From positions 1,984,001 through 2,048,000 of the forward strand of contig CP026657.1 in the NCBI GenBank assembly GCA_023525915.1: a stretch of DNA of 64,000 bases. Direction: 5' to 3'. Made by a program: the position numbers and the translations under genes. The notes beneath the pieces were generated by a model. That model had not been told where the DNA came from. It saw nothing but the letters and a program-made list of their open reading frames with translations, and ran no database searches. Numbering within the stretch: position 1 is the stretch's first letter; each line of letters opens with the position of its first letter. The stretch comes from Acetispira formosa (nom. nud.). GTDB taxonomy: Bacteria; Desulfobacterota; Desulfarculia; Adiutricales; Adiutricaceae. Shown here piece by piece: positions 43,200-53,396 of the stretch.

Positions 43200-43946
43200 T
43201 TATTCCAGCTCGGCGGCGGCTTCGTCGGAGAAGTCGAGATTGCTCCAGACTTTCTGCACGTCGTCGAGATCGTCAAGCGCGTCCAGTAGCTTCATGGCGC
43301 TGGAAAGGCTTTTGCCTTCAAGCTCAAGGTTGTTGGAAGGCACATAGGTTATTTCAGCCGCGTTGTATTCAAGGCCGGCCTTTTCAAAAGCCTCCTTGAC
43401 CGCCTCAAAGTCCGCTATGGCGGTGTGGATTTCAACCGTGTCGCCATCAGCGATTATGTCTTCAGCCCCGGCTTCCAGACCAATCTCCATGGCCTGCTCT
43501 TCAGAGACAACTCCGCCCTCAAAGACGATGGAACCCTTTTTGCCAAACATCCAGGCCACCGAGCCAGGTTCGCCCATGTTGCCGCCATACTTATTGAAAG
43601 CATGGCGAACTTCAGAGGCGGCGCGGTTCTTGTTGTCGGTGAGGACCTCCACCAGAACGGCCGCGCCGCCGGGGGCATATCCTTCATAATAAATCTCTTC
43701 GTAATTCACACCGTCAAGTTCGCCGGTGCCGCGCTTGACGGCTCTATCGATGTTGTCCTTGGGCATGTTGGCGCCCTTGGCCGTCAACAGGGCCGTCCGC
43801 AGGCGGGGATTGCCGTTGGCGTCGCCGCCGCCTTCACGGGCGGCCACGGTTATTTCCTTGATCAGACGGGAAAAAAGCTTGCCGCGCTTGGCGTCGGCCG
43901 CGCCTTTTTTGTGCTTGATGGTGCTCCACTTATTGTGTCCTGACAT
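43200..43946 (-). CDS. yebC: YebC/PmpR-family protein
   Basis: 248 residues. [20 protein letters not shown] is the YebC signature, followed by [16 protein letters not shown] and [13 protein letters not shown]. Members are DNA-binding regulators, and some are reported to help ribosomes at proline-rich sequences. It commonly precedes ruvC, as here. AAGGAG lies upstream of the ATG. Confidence 0.97.
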   Translation of the reverse strand: MSGHNKWSTIKHKKGAADAKRGKLFSRLIKEITVAAREGGGDANGNPRLRTALLTAKGANMPKDNIDRAVKRGTGELDGVNYEEIYYEGYAPGGAAVLVEVLTDNKNRAASEVRHAFNKYGGNMGEPGSVAWMFGKKGSIVFEGGVVSEEQAMEIGLEAGAEDIIADGDTVEIHTAIADFEAVKEAFEKAGLEYNAAEITYVPSNNLELEGKSLSSAMKLLDALDDLDDVQKVWSNLDFSDEAAAELE

Positions 43947-43998
43947 TTTCGGGTCAACTCCTTATCTCTGGTCGCAGGTGTATTTGATAAGCTTCCGT

Positions 43999-45213
43999 CT
44001 ACTCGGCGGAAGTCTGTTCACTATCGGTCTGGAGGCTCGCGGGAGGAGCGCTCATTATCTCTTTCAGGGCCGGATCGAGAATTCGGATGTCGGCCGCCTC
44101 TTCCAGCTCCGCCATCCTCTGGCGCACGGCCTCAGTCAGTTTCTCGCCGGACAGGTATTCGACGATATCAGCCCGCACAGCCGAGAACGGCTCCACTCCG
44201 GCTTCCTTCAGGTCAGTGACCTTGAAAATATAATAGCCCAGGGGAGTCTCGATCAGATCACTTATTTCGTCCTTATTGAGGCTGAAAATCGCTTCATTAA
44301 ACATGGAAACAGAGCGTTCGCGATCCAGCCAGCCCATATCGCCCCTGGCTTCGGCCACGTCAGGTTCGTCAGAAAAGCGGACGGCCACGTCCTCAAAGGG
44401 TTCACCGGCCTTCAGGGCCGCCAGGGCGTTTTCCGCGCGGGTCAGGGCCTTGGATTGGGCCGCCGGCATCGAGCCGATGGGCACCCCGATAAAAATCTGG
44501 CTGGCCCGAACCAGTTCGCCGTGGCGCATGCCCTCGATATTGGCGTCGTAAAAAGCCCGCGCTTCATCTTCACCGACTTTGACCTTGGCCAGAAACTCAG
44601 TGTCCTGCCATTTTTTGAGGGCCATGGTCTTGCGAAGCTGGGCCCGCAGGTCGTCTTCGGTTTCGCCATATTGATCAAGCACCTTGTGAAGCTGGTCGGG
44701 CTCATCATAGTCGTTGCGAAGTTCATCGAGCGCGGTCTCGACCTCCTCATCGGAGGGGGCGTAGCCCATTTTCAGGGCTTCCTGGCAAGCAAGTTCAAGG
44801 CTGATAAGGCTGGTGAGAATTTCCCGGCGCAATTCCAAATCAGCCTGTTCGCGCCGGGTTTTCAGCTCATCATTCTCCTCGTCCAGTTCATCGCCGAAGA
44901 TCAGGCGGCCGGCCTCGGCCATAACCACCTGGCTTTCCAGCAACTGGCGGGTTATCGGTTCACCGTTGATGGTGGCCACCACCGGCTCGTCGAGGTGGCT
45001 GGGCAACTCGATTTTCCCGGTAGCCTGGGCTTCTTCGGCCGGTTCGTCAGCCGGTTTTTCCGGGGTAATTTGGAAAACCCCAGACTCGGGCGCGGCCTCA
45101 TCCGCTGGCGGAGGGGCATCCTTTTTGGCGGCCTCATTCCCGCCGTCACAGGCGGGCAGGAACAGAACGCAAAACATTACGGCCATCGCCGCCGTCAATA
45201 ACTTAATTTTCAT
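43999..45213 (-). CDS. Parvulin-type peptidyl-prolyl isomerase lipoprotein (SurA/PrsA-like)
   Basis: 404 residues. A signal peptide with lipobox LPAC anchors it in a membrane. An acidic Pro/Ala/Glu-rich linker (about 25-75), a SurA-like chaperone region (about 77-235) and a parvulin domain (about 236-350, RASQIFIGVPIG, ARGDMGWLDRERSV, ETPLGYYIFKVTDL) follow. Function: folding of exported proteins in the periplasm. The small lipoprotein gene is 34 bases upstream on the same strand. It ends in TAG. Confidence 0.9.
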   Translation of the reverse strand: MKIKLLTAAMAVMFCVLFLPACDGGNEAAKKDAPPPADEAAPESGVFQITPEKPADEPAEEAQATGKIELPSHLDEPVVATINGEPITRQLLESQVVMAEAGRLIFGDELDEENDELKTRREQADLELRREILTSLISLELACQEALKMGYAPSDEEVETALDELRNDYDEPDQLHKVLDQYGETEDDLRAQLRKTMALKKWQDTEFLAKVKVGEDEARAFYDANIEGMRHGELVRASQIFIGVPIGSMPAAQSKALTRAENALAALKAGEPFEDVAVRFSDEPDVAEARGDMGWLDRERSVSMFNEAIFSLNKDEISDLIETPLGYYIFKVTDLKEAGVEPFSAVRADIVEYLSGEKLTEAVRQRMAELEEAADIRILDPALKEIMSAPPASLQTDSEQTSAE

Positions 45214-45247
45214 TAAAAGATCTCACTTTTAAGTCGATTGTTGATAA

Positions 45248-45547
45248 TCAATTGCTTCCGCGCGGCCGGGTGCGCTGCCGAGAGGGAGGGGGTAAGAGAT
45301 CTGTGGCGTATTCCCGCTGGGCATCGGAAGCGGCGACCAGGGCCAGCTTGCTGGACAAGGCTTCACATTCCGCATAAGCCAGGGCAATATCCTTATTCAA
45401 TTTATCATTGGTCTGGTAAAGCTCCTGAAGTTGGCCGCGATATTCGTCACGCTGGCGTCGGGCCGTCTCATATTCTTCATCGCCGACCACACAGCCGGTC
45501 AGCCCCAGAGCCAGCAAAACAGTTAAAATATGGTATAGAGGTTTCAT
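45248..45547 (-). CDS. Small lipoprotein with coiled coil, unknown function
   Basis: 99 residues from the ATG at 45547. Signal peptide ILTVLLALGLTGC with a clear lipobox, then a heptad-like helical segment (EYETARRQRDEYRGQLQELY ...) and a basic C-terminus SRQRTRPRGSN. The position directly ahead of the parvulin lipoprotein suggests a shared transcript. No family recognised. Confidence 0.7.
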   Translation of the reverse strand: MKPLYHILTVLLALGLTGCVVGDEEYETARRQRDEYRGQLQELYQTNDKLNKDIALAYAECEALSSKLALVAASDAQREYATDLLPPPSRQRTRPRGSN

Positions 45548-45648
45548 AAAGCCGCTCCGAAAAAGGTGGCTCGGCAATGGGAAAAATCCCGGCCGGGCGT
45601 TCGTTCATGATGCACCAACGCAATTGCGGCGCATGGCCCCTAACAGGC

Positions 45649-47106
45649 TCAATATTGGAAATAAATGAAGGGCAGAACTCCGTCCGGCCCGAGTTTCAGA
45701 ATCAGCACCACCCAGAAGGCGCACCACAAGGCCAGAATTGGCCCGGGCAACCGCTCCTGAACGGCCATAAAAACGTTCCTGAGGCCCCCGCCGATGACCT
45801 GCATGAAAAGAGCCAGGGCAATAACCAGCCAGACCAGAAGCGGCGCGCCCAGCCCGGCCCGCTCAAAATCCAGCCCGGCCCGCACGATTTCCAGGGCCCG
45901 CCGGCTGTCTTCGGCCCGGAAGAGAATCCAGGTGAGGCTGACGAAATTAAAGGTGATGAAAAAACCCAAAAACTTCTTCAGCCCCTGAAAGCGGGGTTTC
46001 TGCCGCTGCCATGATTTAAGGCCCAGTTCATCAAGCTTGCGCTCTTTATCCCGACGGCGGTCAGCGAAAAAGTGGCTGACGATCAAAGCCAGGCCGTGCG
46101 CCGCGCCCCAAATAAGATAGCGAACGTGGGCTCCATGCCACAGGCCGCCCAGAAACTGGGTTAAAAACAGGTTCAGGGCCTTCCGCGCCCGGCCGTGCCG
46201 GTTGCCGCCCAATGAGATATACAAATAATCCCGCAGCCAGGTGGAAAGGGAAATATGCCAGCGGTGCCAGAAATCCCTGATATTGGTGGCCAGATAAGGG
46301 GCGTTGAAGTTCACCCCTACATTATAACCCAAAAGGAGGCCCAAGCCCAAGGCTAAATCGGAATAGCCTGAAAAATCGAGATAAATCTGGGCGCTATAGC
46401 CATAAATCCCGGCCCAGACGGCGGCGGCGGAAAAGGATTCAGGCACCTGGAAAACCTGGCGGACAATAATTTCGGAAAGATAGCTGGATAAGGCTATTTT
46501 TTTGAAAAGGCCGGAAAGAATCAAGACTATAGCCAGGTTGAAATTTTCAGGCTCATATTTGACCGACTTCATCTGGGGGATGAACTGCCCGGCCCGCTGA
46601 ATGGGGCCGGACAGGACAGTCGGAAAAAACGATACGAAATTGAGGGTGGACAGAAGATCGGGAGGCTCAAGGCCGGGGGAGCGATAGTGGTCAATAGCCA
46701 GGGATATGCCCTGAAAGGTGAAGAAGGACATGCCGATGGGATAAAAAATCTCCGGCAGGGCCAGGCGGCTGATAAACCCTTCGGCCGGCCCCCAGCCAAG
46801 GAGCATTTCCACACCCCATTCGAAATATTTGAAGAAAAACAGAAGCCCCAGGCACAGCGTCAGGTCAAGCCACAACCAGAGCCTGCGCTTATTCTGACTT
46901 GCGCCAAACATCATCCGGGCCGTAAACCAATTGGCCAGCCCGACGAAAATAAGGAGGGGGAGGAAACGGGGAGCGCCCAGGCCGTAAAAAAGGAGGTTGG
47001 CGGCCAGAAGGAATTGTGGATAGATGTCAGCCCGGCTCCGAAGCCGCCAGTTCAAGATCAGCACGACGCCAAAAAAAACCGCGAAATCAAAGCTGGTGAA
47101 GACCAT
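45649..47106 (-). CDS. MBOAT-family O-acyltransferase (AlgI-like)
   Basis: 485 residues, about ten membrane helices. The conserved region FLGGLWHGAHVRYLIWGAAH carries the MBOAT His. Earlier motifs FFPTVLSGPIQR and FSGYSDLALGLGLLLG are AlgI/DltB type. Members transfer acyl groups to extracellular polysaccharides or cell-wall polymers. The usual SGNH-type partner (AlgJ/AlgX) is not adjacent, so the acceptor is unknown. Confidence 0.93.
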   Translation of the reverse strand: MVFTSFDFAVFFGVVLILNWRLRSRADIYPQFLLAANLLFYGLGAPRFLPLLIFVGLANWFTARMMFGASQNKRRLWLWLDLTLCLGLLFFFKYFEWGVEMLLGWGPAEGFISRLALPEIFYPIGMSFFTFQGISLAIDHYRSPGLEPPDLLSTLNFVSFFPTVLSGPIQRAGQFIPQMKSVKYEPENFNLAIVLILSGLFKKIALSSYLSEIIVRQVFQVPESFSAAAVWAGIYGYSAQIYLDFSGYSDLALGLGLLLGYNVGVNFNAPYLATNIRDFWHRWHISLSTWLRDYLYISLGGNRHGRARKALNLFLTQFLGGLWHGAHVRYLIWGAAHGLALIVSHFFADRRRDKERKLDELGLKSWQRQKPRFQGLKKFLGFFITFNFVSLTWILFRAEDSRRALEIVRAGLDFERAGLGAPLLVWLVIALALFMQVIGGGLRNVFMAVQERLPGPILALWCAFWVVLILKLGPDGVLPFIYFQY

Positions 47107-47286
47107 GACGCTCGACCTTTAGAATTACCGCCGCCTCTATAGCCTGGGCCACGGCAATTGGTAGGGTTTTTGCCAATAAAAATCCCCAGACCGCTGTTGA
47201 CCTGGGGGCCGCAAACATTTTTTACCGGCGCACTGTCAAGTGCGCCGCAATAGCTATTGGCGGAAAACCCGCCAGAGAGCTGAAGA

Positions 47287-47361
47287 TGGAGGCGGCAGGC
47301 GGATTTGAACCGCCGAATAACGGTTTTGCAGACCGTCGCCTTACCACTTGGCTATGCCGCC
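47287..47361 (-). tRNA. tRNA-Cys (GCA anticodon)
   Basis: Minus strand cloverleaf. Acceptor GGCGGCA pairs with TGCCGCC; D-loop AGCCAAGTGGTAAGGC; anticodon loop CTGCAAA with anticodon GCA; T-arm GGCGG-TTCAAAT-CCGCC; discriminator T and an encoded CCA. Short D-loop as usual for tRNA-Cys. Confidence 0.97.
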
Positions 47362-47462
47362 CCATATTTACAGCCGCTTCGAGTGAAGCATGTCAATCTC
47401 TCACCCGGAGATCGTGATTATAGCCGCTCGATTTTAAAATGTCAAGTGCCGGGCTGGGCCCG

Positions 47463-47636
47463 CAGCGATTCTAATTATGGCTTTTTCCCTTAAGCTCGCG
47501 GCTCGTAGCTACACAAAAAGCGTGGTTTTTGTTTCGCGAGTTGCTATTTTGCCGTCAAAACCAGTCGCTGGCGCTCCGTCTCGAAGACTCGACACCAGCT
47601 ATTATGAGGCGGCATGGGTCATAATTAGAATTGCTG
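47463..47636 (+). repeat. MITE-like repeat family A, copy
   Basis: 174 bp, CAGCGATTCTAATTATGGC ... CATAATTAGAATTGCTG. It ends two bases before the family C element. Confidence 0.85.
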
Positions 47637-47638
47637 CT

Positions 47639-47826
47639 GGGCCCGGACCCTATGTCTGGGTGAGGGTTTCCCTGGATGTAGTTTAGGCGGCCATCATCGT
47701 ATTAAGAGTGCGGCCCCCTAGGCGGTGGCCGCATCCATCGCTGAGGGGGCCACGCTCTTAATACGATGATGGCCGCCGTATTTACCTATTACGGGAAGGA
47801 ACTGCCCAGACGTGGGGTCCGGGCCC
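47639..47826. repeat. Family C inverted-repeat element, copy 2
   Basis: 188 bp. Ends GGGCCCGGACCC and GGGTCCGGGCCC are perfect inverted repeats. The central palindrome GGCGGCCATCATCGTATTAA and its complement extends over 47686-47777. Same core as at 12757, different outer ends. Confidence 0.8.
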
Positions 47827-47883
47827 TGCCCGGCCTGCCCGGCCTGCCCGGATTATTCTAATAATATTAGAAACTACTTTAAT

Positions 47884-47948
47884 TTTAGTTAGTTACAAAA
47901 CTAACATTTGGAAAATTCAGTTGACAGAGACATGATGAAAGGTATAGA
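47884..47948 (+). promoter_or_regulatory. Promoter and dyad ahead of the autotransporter
   Basis: TTGACA (47921-47926), 16-base spacer, TATAGA (47943-47948). A dyad TTAGTTAGTTACAAAACTAA lies just upstream (about 47886-47906). The leader to the start codon would be about 250 bases, including a hairpin AGCCGCGG/CCGCGGCT near 48104. Confidence 0.5.
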
Positions 47949-48202
47949 CTCATATAGTATTAATGTTATCGGATCTCAAAACTCTCGATTCTGACAAGAA
48001 AAATTTTACAGAGGGCACCCCACCGCCATATCCAAATTGGCTCCGTGTCCTGATAAATTCAGCATAATCAAATAAATACGAGTTTGCGACATATTGTATG
48101 AGAAAGCCGCGGCCCCGCGGCTGATTCCGGGTGAGGATATTGGGCATCAGCACCCGACACAGGATCAGGCCGGCGAAAAGCGGCACAACAAGGAGAACAA
48201 CC

Positions 48203-51200
48203 ATGGCCAGACCTCTCACCAAAACCCGCAACCGTCGGCTTCGCTACCTCAGCCTGCTCGCGGCGGCCGGGCTGCTTACGCTGAATTGCGCCTCCCCCGC
48301 CTTTGGCGACAACCAGACCATCACCGACGGCGGCAAGGTCGGTGACAGCCCCGGTTCAGACGGAGGAGTATCTATTGTAGGTGACCAGGCGAATTCAACG
48401 GTGACCTGGGACGACCCTACTACGAACTCAATCAGCACTGACGCTGACGGCACCGGTTTGGTGTTCTCGGCTGATTCCATTGGGAATGTCGACTTGAACC
48501 TCGACGACAGCGGAACTTATACCATTGGCCAGGGCGGTATAACCAACAACAATAAATCCGGCACTTCAACTATAAACATCAAAATCCCAGGCTCCACTCT
48601 TGAGGTTAATGGCGACATCACCGGCAATAACACCGGAACCCTGGTCATCACCGGCACCGGCGATAACCTAGGCCACGATGCGACACTTGACGCGAGCGAC
48701 AGTGATGTGACCGGAAGGGTTAATTTTGAGGGCAATGGCGGGGCAGGCTCGAATTTCAATGTCAATGTTGAAAGCATCGGCGGAAACGGTACGGCCATAG
48801 TAGAGACCAACAGCGGCGCCGGCAGTGTCACCCTGAACATAGGAAGCGGCGGCCTGGGCACTGGAGGCAACACCTCTCTTACTTTGAACGACAACACCAT
48901 TGCCACCATCACCGGCGATATTGGCAGTGATCAGATGGTGAACGAAATCACCTTGAACAATGTGTCTTCCCTGGAGCAGACCACAGGTAAAGTTGTCGGC
49001 GCACTGACCATAACCAATAAGAATATCACCAATGATTCCGTTGTACTGAATACACTTGGCGATGCCAATGACACGACCGGCTTAACTGTCGGCGGCGGCA
49101 CCGTCGGCGGCGGGACGGTCAACATCAGCGAGATAGTGGGCGATACTTCTATTGACGCGGCCGCCGCTGACAGCGGCACCATCTATCTGAAGGATAACTC
49201 GGGCAGCAAGGATCTTGGCAGCGCGAGCGCTGATTCCAACATAACCCTGGGCGGCAACGCGGCCGGGGGAACTTTGGAAGTCAATGTAAAAGATATTGTC
49301 GGAAGCACGGACGGCAAAACTTCCACCACCATCAATATCGACACTTCTAAAGCGACCCTGACCAGCACCAACGTAGCTCCGGTCACCAAAGCAAATCTGG
49401 CTAATGTTTCCGGCCATGTGAACGTCAATTTGACCGGCGGCAGCAGCAATTTACTGGCTCTGGGTGTCCTTAAAGCCGGCGCGGTTCTTTCGGCTGATGC
49501 ATCCACCTCCACACCCGTGAACGGTCAGGGTATTTCGCTTGATTCTGTTGAGGGCGGCGCTGACTCTGACAGCGCCACCACCATCAACCTGGATGAAAAA
49601 ACCGGGCTGACCGCCACCGAAATGACCACCGGCGGTTACTATGCCCTCAATCTCAACGGCACCACCAACGCCCAGGCCGCCACGATCACCACGGTCGGAA
49701 ACACCGCGGAGGATACCAGCCTGACTATGGGCGGCACCAACGATCAGGCCGTCACCACTATCACCACCCTCACCGGCGGCACGACAGGTACGGATAAAAT
49801 CACCACGGTGAACCTGGACAAGGCCGCCAGCATGGAAGTGACCAACGCCGTTACCGGCAATGTGGACATTATCAACAACAGCACCACCACCGGCGCTGCC
49901 CTGCTGAATGAAATGGGCGATGGGGTGCTGAGAGGGGGCGGCGCAGGTGAGATCGATGTAACCAAAATCGACGCGGCCAACGGCCTGACTATCGCCAGTG
50001 TGGACGATGAACAGGGGGCGGTGGTTTCTGTCGGCTCAACCGCAAGCGGCAACGGTATACAAAGCACCAGCAAGGTATCCCTTAAAAACGCCGTGCTGAA
50101 AGTGGCCGCCGACAATAGCGGCCTGGGCGCGCTGGGGAACAACTTCAGCATGGATTCCACTGATGGCGAAAGCCGCCTGACCGTGGCTGACAAAGATGAT
50201 CCGGCTCAGGACACGCTGACTTTCAACGATGCGCCCACCGTCACTGTCGGTGATGGCGGCAATGTACGCATTGAAACCAAGAGCCTCATTTATAACTCCG
50301 TTCTCAAAACGGCCACCACCGACGAAGCCACCGGCGTCATAGATAAAGACGGGGCGGTATATTTCAATCCCGCCGACACCAAAAACAACCGGATGATTTT
50401 CAGCAGCAGCGACAGCACCAACACCTTTAATGACGGTGTGGAAATTGACGGCGGCAGATTCGAATTTGAGGGCTCCACCACTTTCGTGGCCTCCGATACG
50501 CCCGCCGCCGGCAATTATATGAAGAACTCCGATATCTACTTCACCGGGCTCGATGATACCGGCGTGACCAAGTCTGACTACACCATCGACGGCACAGCCA
50601 GCGAAAACACCATTGACGCGACCGGCACGACCCTGCATTTGAATAAGGGCGTGAATATCATCTCCACCGACAAAGGTTCGCTGGAAAACCTCAAAACAGT
50701 GGCCCTTGGCGATGAAGCGGAAACGTCGGTCACTTTCGGCGCCGACACTGTGCTGACAACGCAGTTCCTGACCACCGGACACCGAGCGGCAGGCGCTACC
50801 AGCAATCAGGTCGCCACGGTGTCCAAGCTCCTGATTGGCTCCAACAAGGCCGGTTTCACCAGCGGACTTCAGGCCACCAGCTCCGTAACCCTCAGCGACA
50901 AAATTCTGGTTACAGACGGCTTGACCATACAGGCCAACGGCTCCAACCCGGTCATCAATATTGCCAATACCGACGGCGGTTTTATCCTGGCTGATGACAC
51001 CGCGGCGGCCGGTTCGTCCGTCACGGGCGGAGTGGCGATGGTCAATATCGATAAGGTGTATAACTCCAAAGGATTCAATCAAATCCAACTCCTCGGAGGA
51101 GCCATTTCCAGCACTGCCCTGACTAACAAAATTGCCGAAATGGTCGCCAACCTGGATATTGACACAAGCAATATCAGCGGCGACATCAAGGCGGTTATGG

Positions 51201-52531
51201 GTGAAGACGGCACCATCTCCTATCGGACTTCGACCGTGGACAACATTGGAGACTATATCCCTTCATACGCGCGCCCGATGTGGGCGGCCGCCACTCAATT
51301 GAGCCCGGAGCTGGGCCTCTACATTGAAGAGGGGGCCGATCCGTCCAGCACCATGGCCTCCGGCACCTATAACCGTGAGCTTACCCAGATCATGGGCAAT
51401 ACCATGAACTCTTCGCTCAGCCTGGTCCAGAACGGCACGACCTCAGCTTTCAGCCGCCTCAACGCCACCACGCCGACCATCGTCGGCTACAAAACAGCTA
51501 TGGCCGTGTCCTCACCCCCACCGCGCTCCACCGAAGTGGCCCCGGCCGCGCCTTCAAGCTCCATCGGTGTACCGATCAGAGCTAATGACATTCAGTTCGG
51601 CTCAATGGCTGAAGACACTCCGCCGCCGCCCACCGCCCCCTCATCCGGCAGCAATGACGGCCGCCCCAACGGCATGTGGATCACCCCCAGCTATAGCAAA
51701 ATGTCGGTTGACGGCAATTACAAAAAAGGCTATGGCGACCTGGACGTCAAGAGCTTCGGCATGACTTTCGGCTATGATCAGTGGGTCAACGAAAACGCCC
51801 GCCTGGGCGCGTTCTTCAGCTACAGCCACCCGGAACTTAGCACCGATTATCAGGACATTGACGCCGACGACTTCCAGCTCGGCTTCTACGGCCAGGGCAT
51901 ACTCCCCAACGGCGTGATCATGAACGCCGGCTTTGCCATGGGCTGGCAGGATTACAGCTCCAAGCGCAAGATCCGCCTCAGCGGCATAAGCGGCTACAAC
52001 CAGGAACTGAAAGCCGATTATAATGGCGACAGCTTCAGCGCGGCCTTAGAGTTCAGCCGCCCCTTCGCCCTGGAAAACGATATGTTCCTGCGCCCCTCCA
52101 TCAGCTATGCGTATCAGAAAGTAAGTCTGGACGAAATCAAGGAATCCTCAACCGTGGTTGATCAGGCCCGCAATCTGGCCCAAAAAATTTCCAGCACCAG
52201 TTTCGACACGCAGCTGGTACGCCTGGGCACCGACATCGGCTGGGTTAATCCCGATAATACCCTCACCGTCACCGGCAAGGCCTATTGGGTGGCTAACGTC
52301 GGTGACACCCAGCCGCAAGGCTCAGCCAAGTTCATCAGCGCCGGCGACGGGGCCCTGCCCTTCAAAGTGCGCGGGGCTGAATACAATGAAAACATGGCCA
52401 ACCTAGGCTTCGGCCTTAAATTCAACCCGGCCGGTCAGGATGGGCTGACCATCAGCCTGGATTATGACGCCCTGCTGGGCTCAAAAGCCAGCAGCCACAA
52501 TGTGGGGTTGATGATCAGATACGAATTCTGA
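48203..52531 (+). CDS. Autotransporter (type V secretion) with large Thr/Asn/Gly-rich passenger
   Basis: 1442 residues from the ATG at 48203 (AAGGAG seven bases upstream; a longer frame to 48131 has none). A signal peptide with a basic N-region and LSLLAAAGLLTLNCASPAFG is followed by about 1,100 residues of low-aromatic, repetitive beta-helix-like passenger (recurring TTINLD, VTVGDGG, NVNVESIGG motifs). The C-terminal autotransporter barrel (about 1145-1442) ends in the outer-membrane signature VGLMIRYEF. Expected role: surface adhesin or similar; no catalytic motif was seen. A Pro/Ser-rich linker (about 1100-1150) precedes the barrel. It is a single-gene unit with a terminator after it. Confidence 0.93.
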   Translation: MARPLTKTRNRRLRYLSLLAAAGLLTLNCASPAFGDNQTITDGGKVGDSPGSDGGVSIVGDQANSTVTWDDPTTNSISTDADGTGLVFSADSIGNVDLNLDDSGTYTIGQGGITNNNKSGTSTINIKIPGSTLEVNGDITGNNTGTLVITGTGDNLGHDATLDASDSDVTGRVNFEGNGGAGSNFNVNVESIGGNGTAIVETNSGAGSVTLNIGSGGLGTGGNTSLTLNDNTIATITGDIGSDQMVNEITLNNVSSLEQTTGKVVGALTITNKNITNDSVVLNTLGDANDTTGLTVGGGTVGGGTVNISEIVGDTSIDAAAADSGTIYLKDNSGSKDLGSASADSNITLGGNAAGGTLEVNVKDIVGSTDGKTSTTINIDTSKATLTSTNVAPVTKANLANVSGHVNVNLTGGSSNLLALGVLKAGAVLSADASTSTPVNGQGISLDSVEGGADSDSATTINLDEKTGLTATEMTTGGYYALNLNGTTNAQAATITTVGNTAEDTSLTMGGTNDQAVTTITTLTGGTTGTDKITTVNLDKAASMEVTNAVTGNVDIINNSTTTGAALLNEMGDGVLRGGGAGEIDVTKIDAANGLTIASVDDEQGAVVSVGSTASGNGIQSTSKVSLKNAVLKVAADNSGLGALGNNFSMDSTDGESRLTVADKDDPAQDTLTFNDAPTVTVGDGGNVRIETKSLIYNSVLKTATTDEATGVIDKDGAVYFNPADTKNNRMIFSSSDSTNTFNDGVEIDGGRFEFEGSTTFVASDTPAAGNYMKNSDIYFTGLDDTGVTKSDYTIDGTASENTIDATGTTLHLNKGVNIISTDKGSLENLKTVALGDEAETSVTFGADTVLTTQFLTTGHRAAGATSNQVATVSKLLIGSNKAGFTSGLQATSSVTLSDKILVTDGLTIQANGSNPVINIANTDGGFILADDTAAAGSSVTGGVAMVNIDKVYNSKGFNQIQLLGGAISSTALTNKIAEMVANLDIDTSNISGDIKAVMGEDGTISYRTSTVDNIGDYIPSYARPMWAAATQLSPELGLYIEEGADPSSTMASGTYNRELTQIMGNTMNSSLSLVQNGTTSAFSRLNATTPTIVGYKTAMAVSSPPPRSTEVAPAAPSSSIGVPIRANDIQFGSMAEDTPPPPTAPSSGSNDGRPNGMWITPSYSKMSVDGNYKKGYGDLDVKSFGMTFGYDQWVNENARLGAFFSYSHPELSTDYQDIDADDFQLGFYGQGILPNGVIMNAGFAMGWQDYSSKRKIRLSGISGYNQELKADYNGDSFSAALEFSRPFALENDMFLRPSISYAYQKVSLDEIKESSTVVDQARNLAQKISSTSFDTQLVRLGTDIGWVNPDNTLTVTGKAYWVANVGDTQPQGSAKFISAGDGALPFKVRGAEYNENMANLGFGLKFNPAGQDGLTISLDYDALLGSKASSHNVGLMIRYEF

Positions 52532-52602
52532 GCCAAATAAAGCCAGAGAAACCCTGCCCCAGTTTCAATGATCAACCCCTAACATTTCCATAAGCAACAA
52601 CC

Positions 52603-52633
52603 TGGCCCCGGATGCCGCCCGCATCCGGGGCCA
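52603..52633 (+). terminator. Hairpin after the autotransporter gene
   Basis: TGGCCCCGGATGC-cgccc-GCATCCGGGGCCA, perfect 13-bp stem. No T-run. Confidence 0.65.
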
Positions 52634-52703
52634 GCCCCACCAAACAGGGTCAAGGGTGGGGTGGCTTGGTTCCAATATAGACGCAAATTGCGTCACAGTC
52701 AAG

Positions 52704-52735
52704 CACTAAATTTAAACAAGATTTAAAATTTAGTG
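52704..52735. promoter_or_regulatory. Perfect AT-rich dyad ahead of the CI-like repressor
   Basis: CACTAAATTT (52704-52713) and AAATTTAGTG (52726-52735) are exact inverted repeats in the promoter region of the gene at 52782. Likely binding site of that repressor. Confidence 0.5.
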
Positions 52736-52781
52736 AAAAAGCATTTTCAGCAACAGATAATATCTTAATATCAGTAGAAGT

Positions 52782-53396
52782 ATGGCTAAAACTAAACGTA
52801 TAGGTCAAGCTACGGGCTTGGTGGCGGGTCTGACAAAAGAAGATTCAGCCGCTGCCGAAGCCATTTTAGACCGCTTGAAACAAATATCTAACGCTAATAG
52901 TGACTCGGAATTAGCGTCAGCCTTGGGTTTAAAATATTCTTCAGTGTCCTCGGCCAAGTCACGGGGCATGATTCCCACTGCCTGGATTATCAATACCGCG
53001 AATTTATTTGGCGTTTCAGCGGACTGGCTGATTTTTGGGGAGGCCCGTAAAACCGCTGAAGATAAATCAACCCGCTGTCACACCCAAGCTGAACGTTTTG
53101 AAGTATGGCAGAACGGGGCCTTGAAGGTGGCGGCTTTACCGGTCATAAAGGACTGGGTACTGGAGTTGACGCCGGAGTTGTTTGATACTTTGTGGAACAG
53201 GTTCACAAGGCTGCCAAGCGAAATAATGAGGGGCTGGGTTCAAGTGGAAATCCTGAGGAGATTTCCAGAATTTCTCCACTGGCTGGAAAATAATGAAGCG
53301 GAATTAAAACGTGAATACACGCACAAAACTGACGCACCCCCGCCAAATCAACAGACGCCGGACCATGGGCTGGAAAAAGAACCCAATCTGGACTGA
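52782..53396 (+). CDS. CI-type helix-turn-helix regulator
   Basis: 204 residues. Residues about 25-90 form a phage-CI-repressor-type HTH (SDSELASALGLKYSSVSSAK, then FGVSADWLIFGE). The remainder has no recognised peptidase or dimerisation motif (no LexA-type Ser/Lys pair seen), and the tail is Pro/Gln-rich. Such stand-alone regulators are common in this phylum and need not mark a prophage. It lies 250 bases after the autotransporter with a perfect dyad upstream, so autoregulation is likely. Control of the autotransporter is speculative. Confidence 0.8.
   Translation: MAKTKRIGQATGLVAGLTKEDSAAAEAILDRLKQISNANSDSELASALGLKYSSVSSAKSRGMIPTAWIINTANLFGVSADWLIFGEARKTAEDKSTRCHTQAERFEVWQNGALKVAALPVIKDWVLELTPELFDTLWNRFTRLPSEIMRGWVQVEILRRFPEFLHWLENNEAELKREYTHKTDAPPPNQQTPDHGLEKEPNLD

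Noticed and set aside
47287..47361. tRNA-Pyl
   Set aside because: Anticodon is GCA and the arms fit a normal tRNA-Cys; no CUA anticodon or Pyl-tRNA features.
50036..51088. Long frame antisense to the autotransporter passenger
   Set aside because: Result of the GC-rich, low-complexity passenger sequence. The sense strand has a signal peptide, a barrel and a ribosome site; this one has none.
52782..53396. Prophage remnant around the CI-like regulator
   Set aside because: No integrase, structural or lysis gene within several kilobases; solitary CI-type regulators are common.
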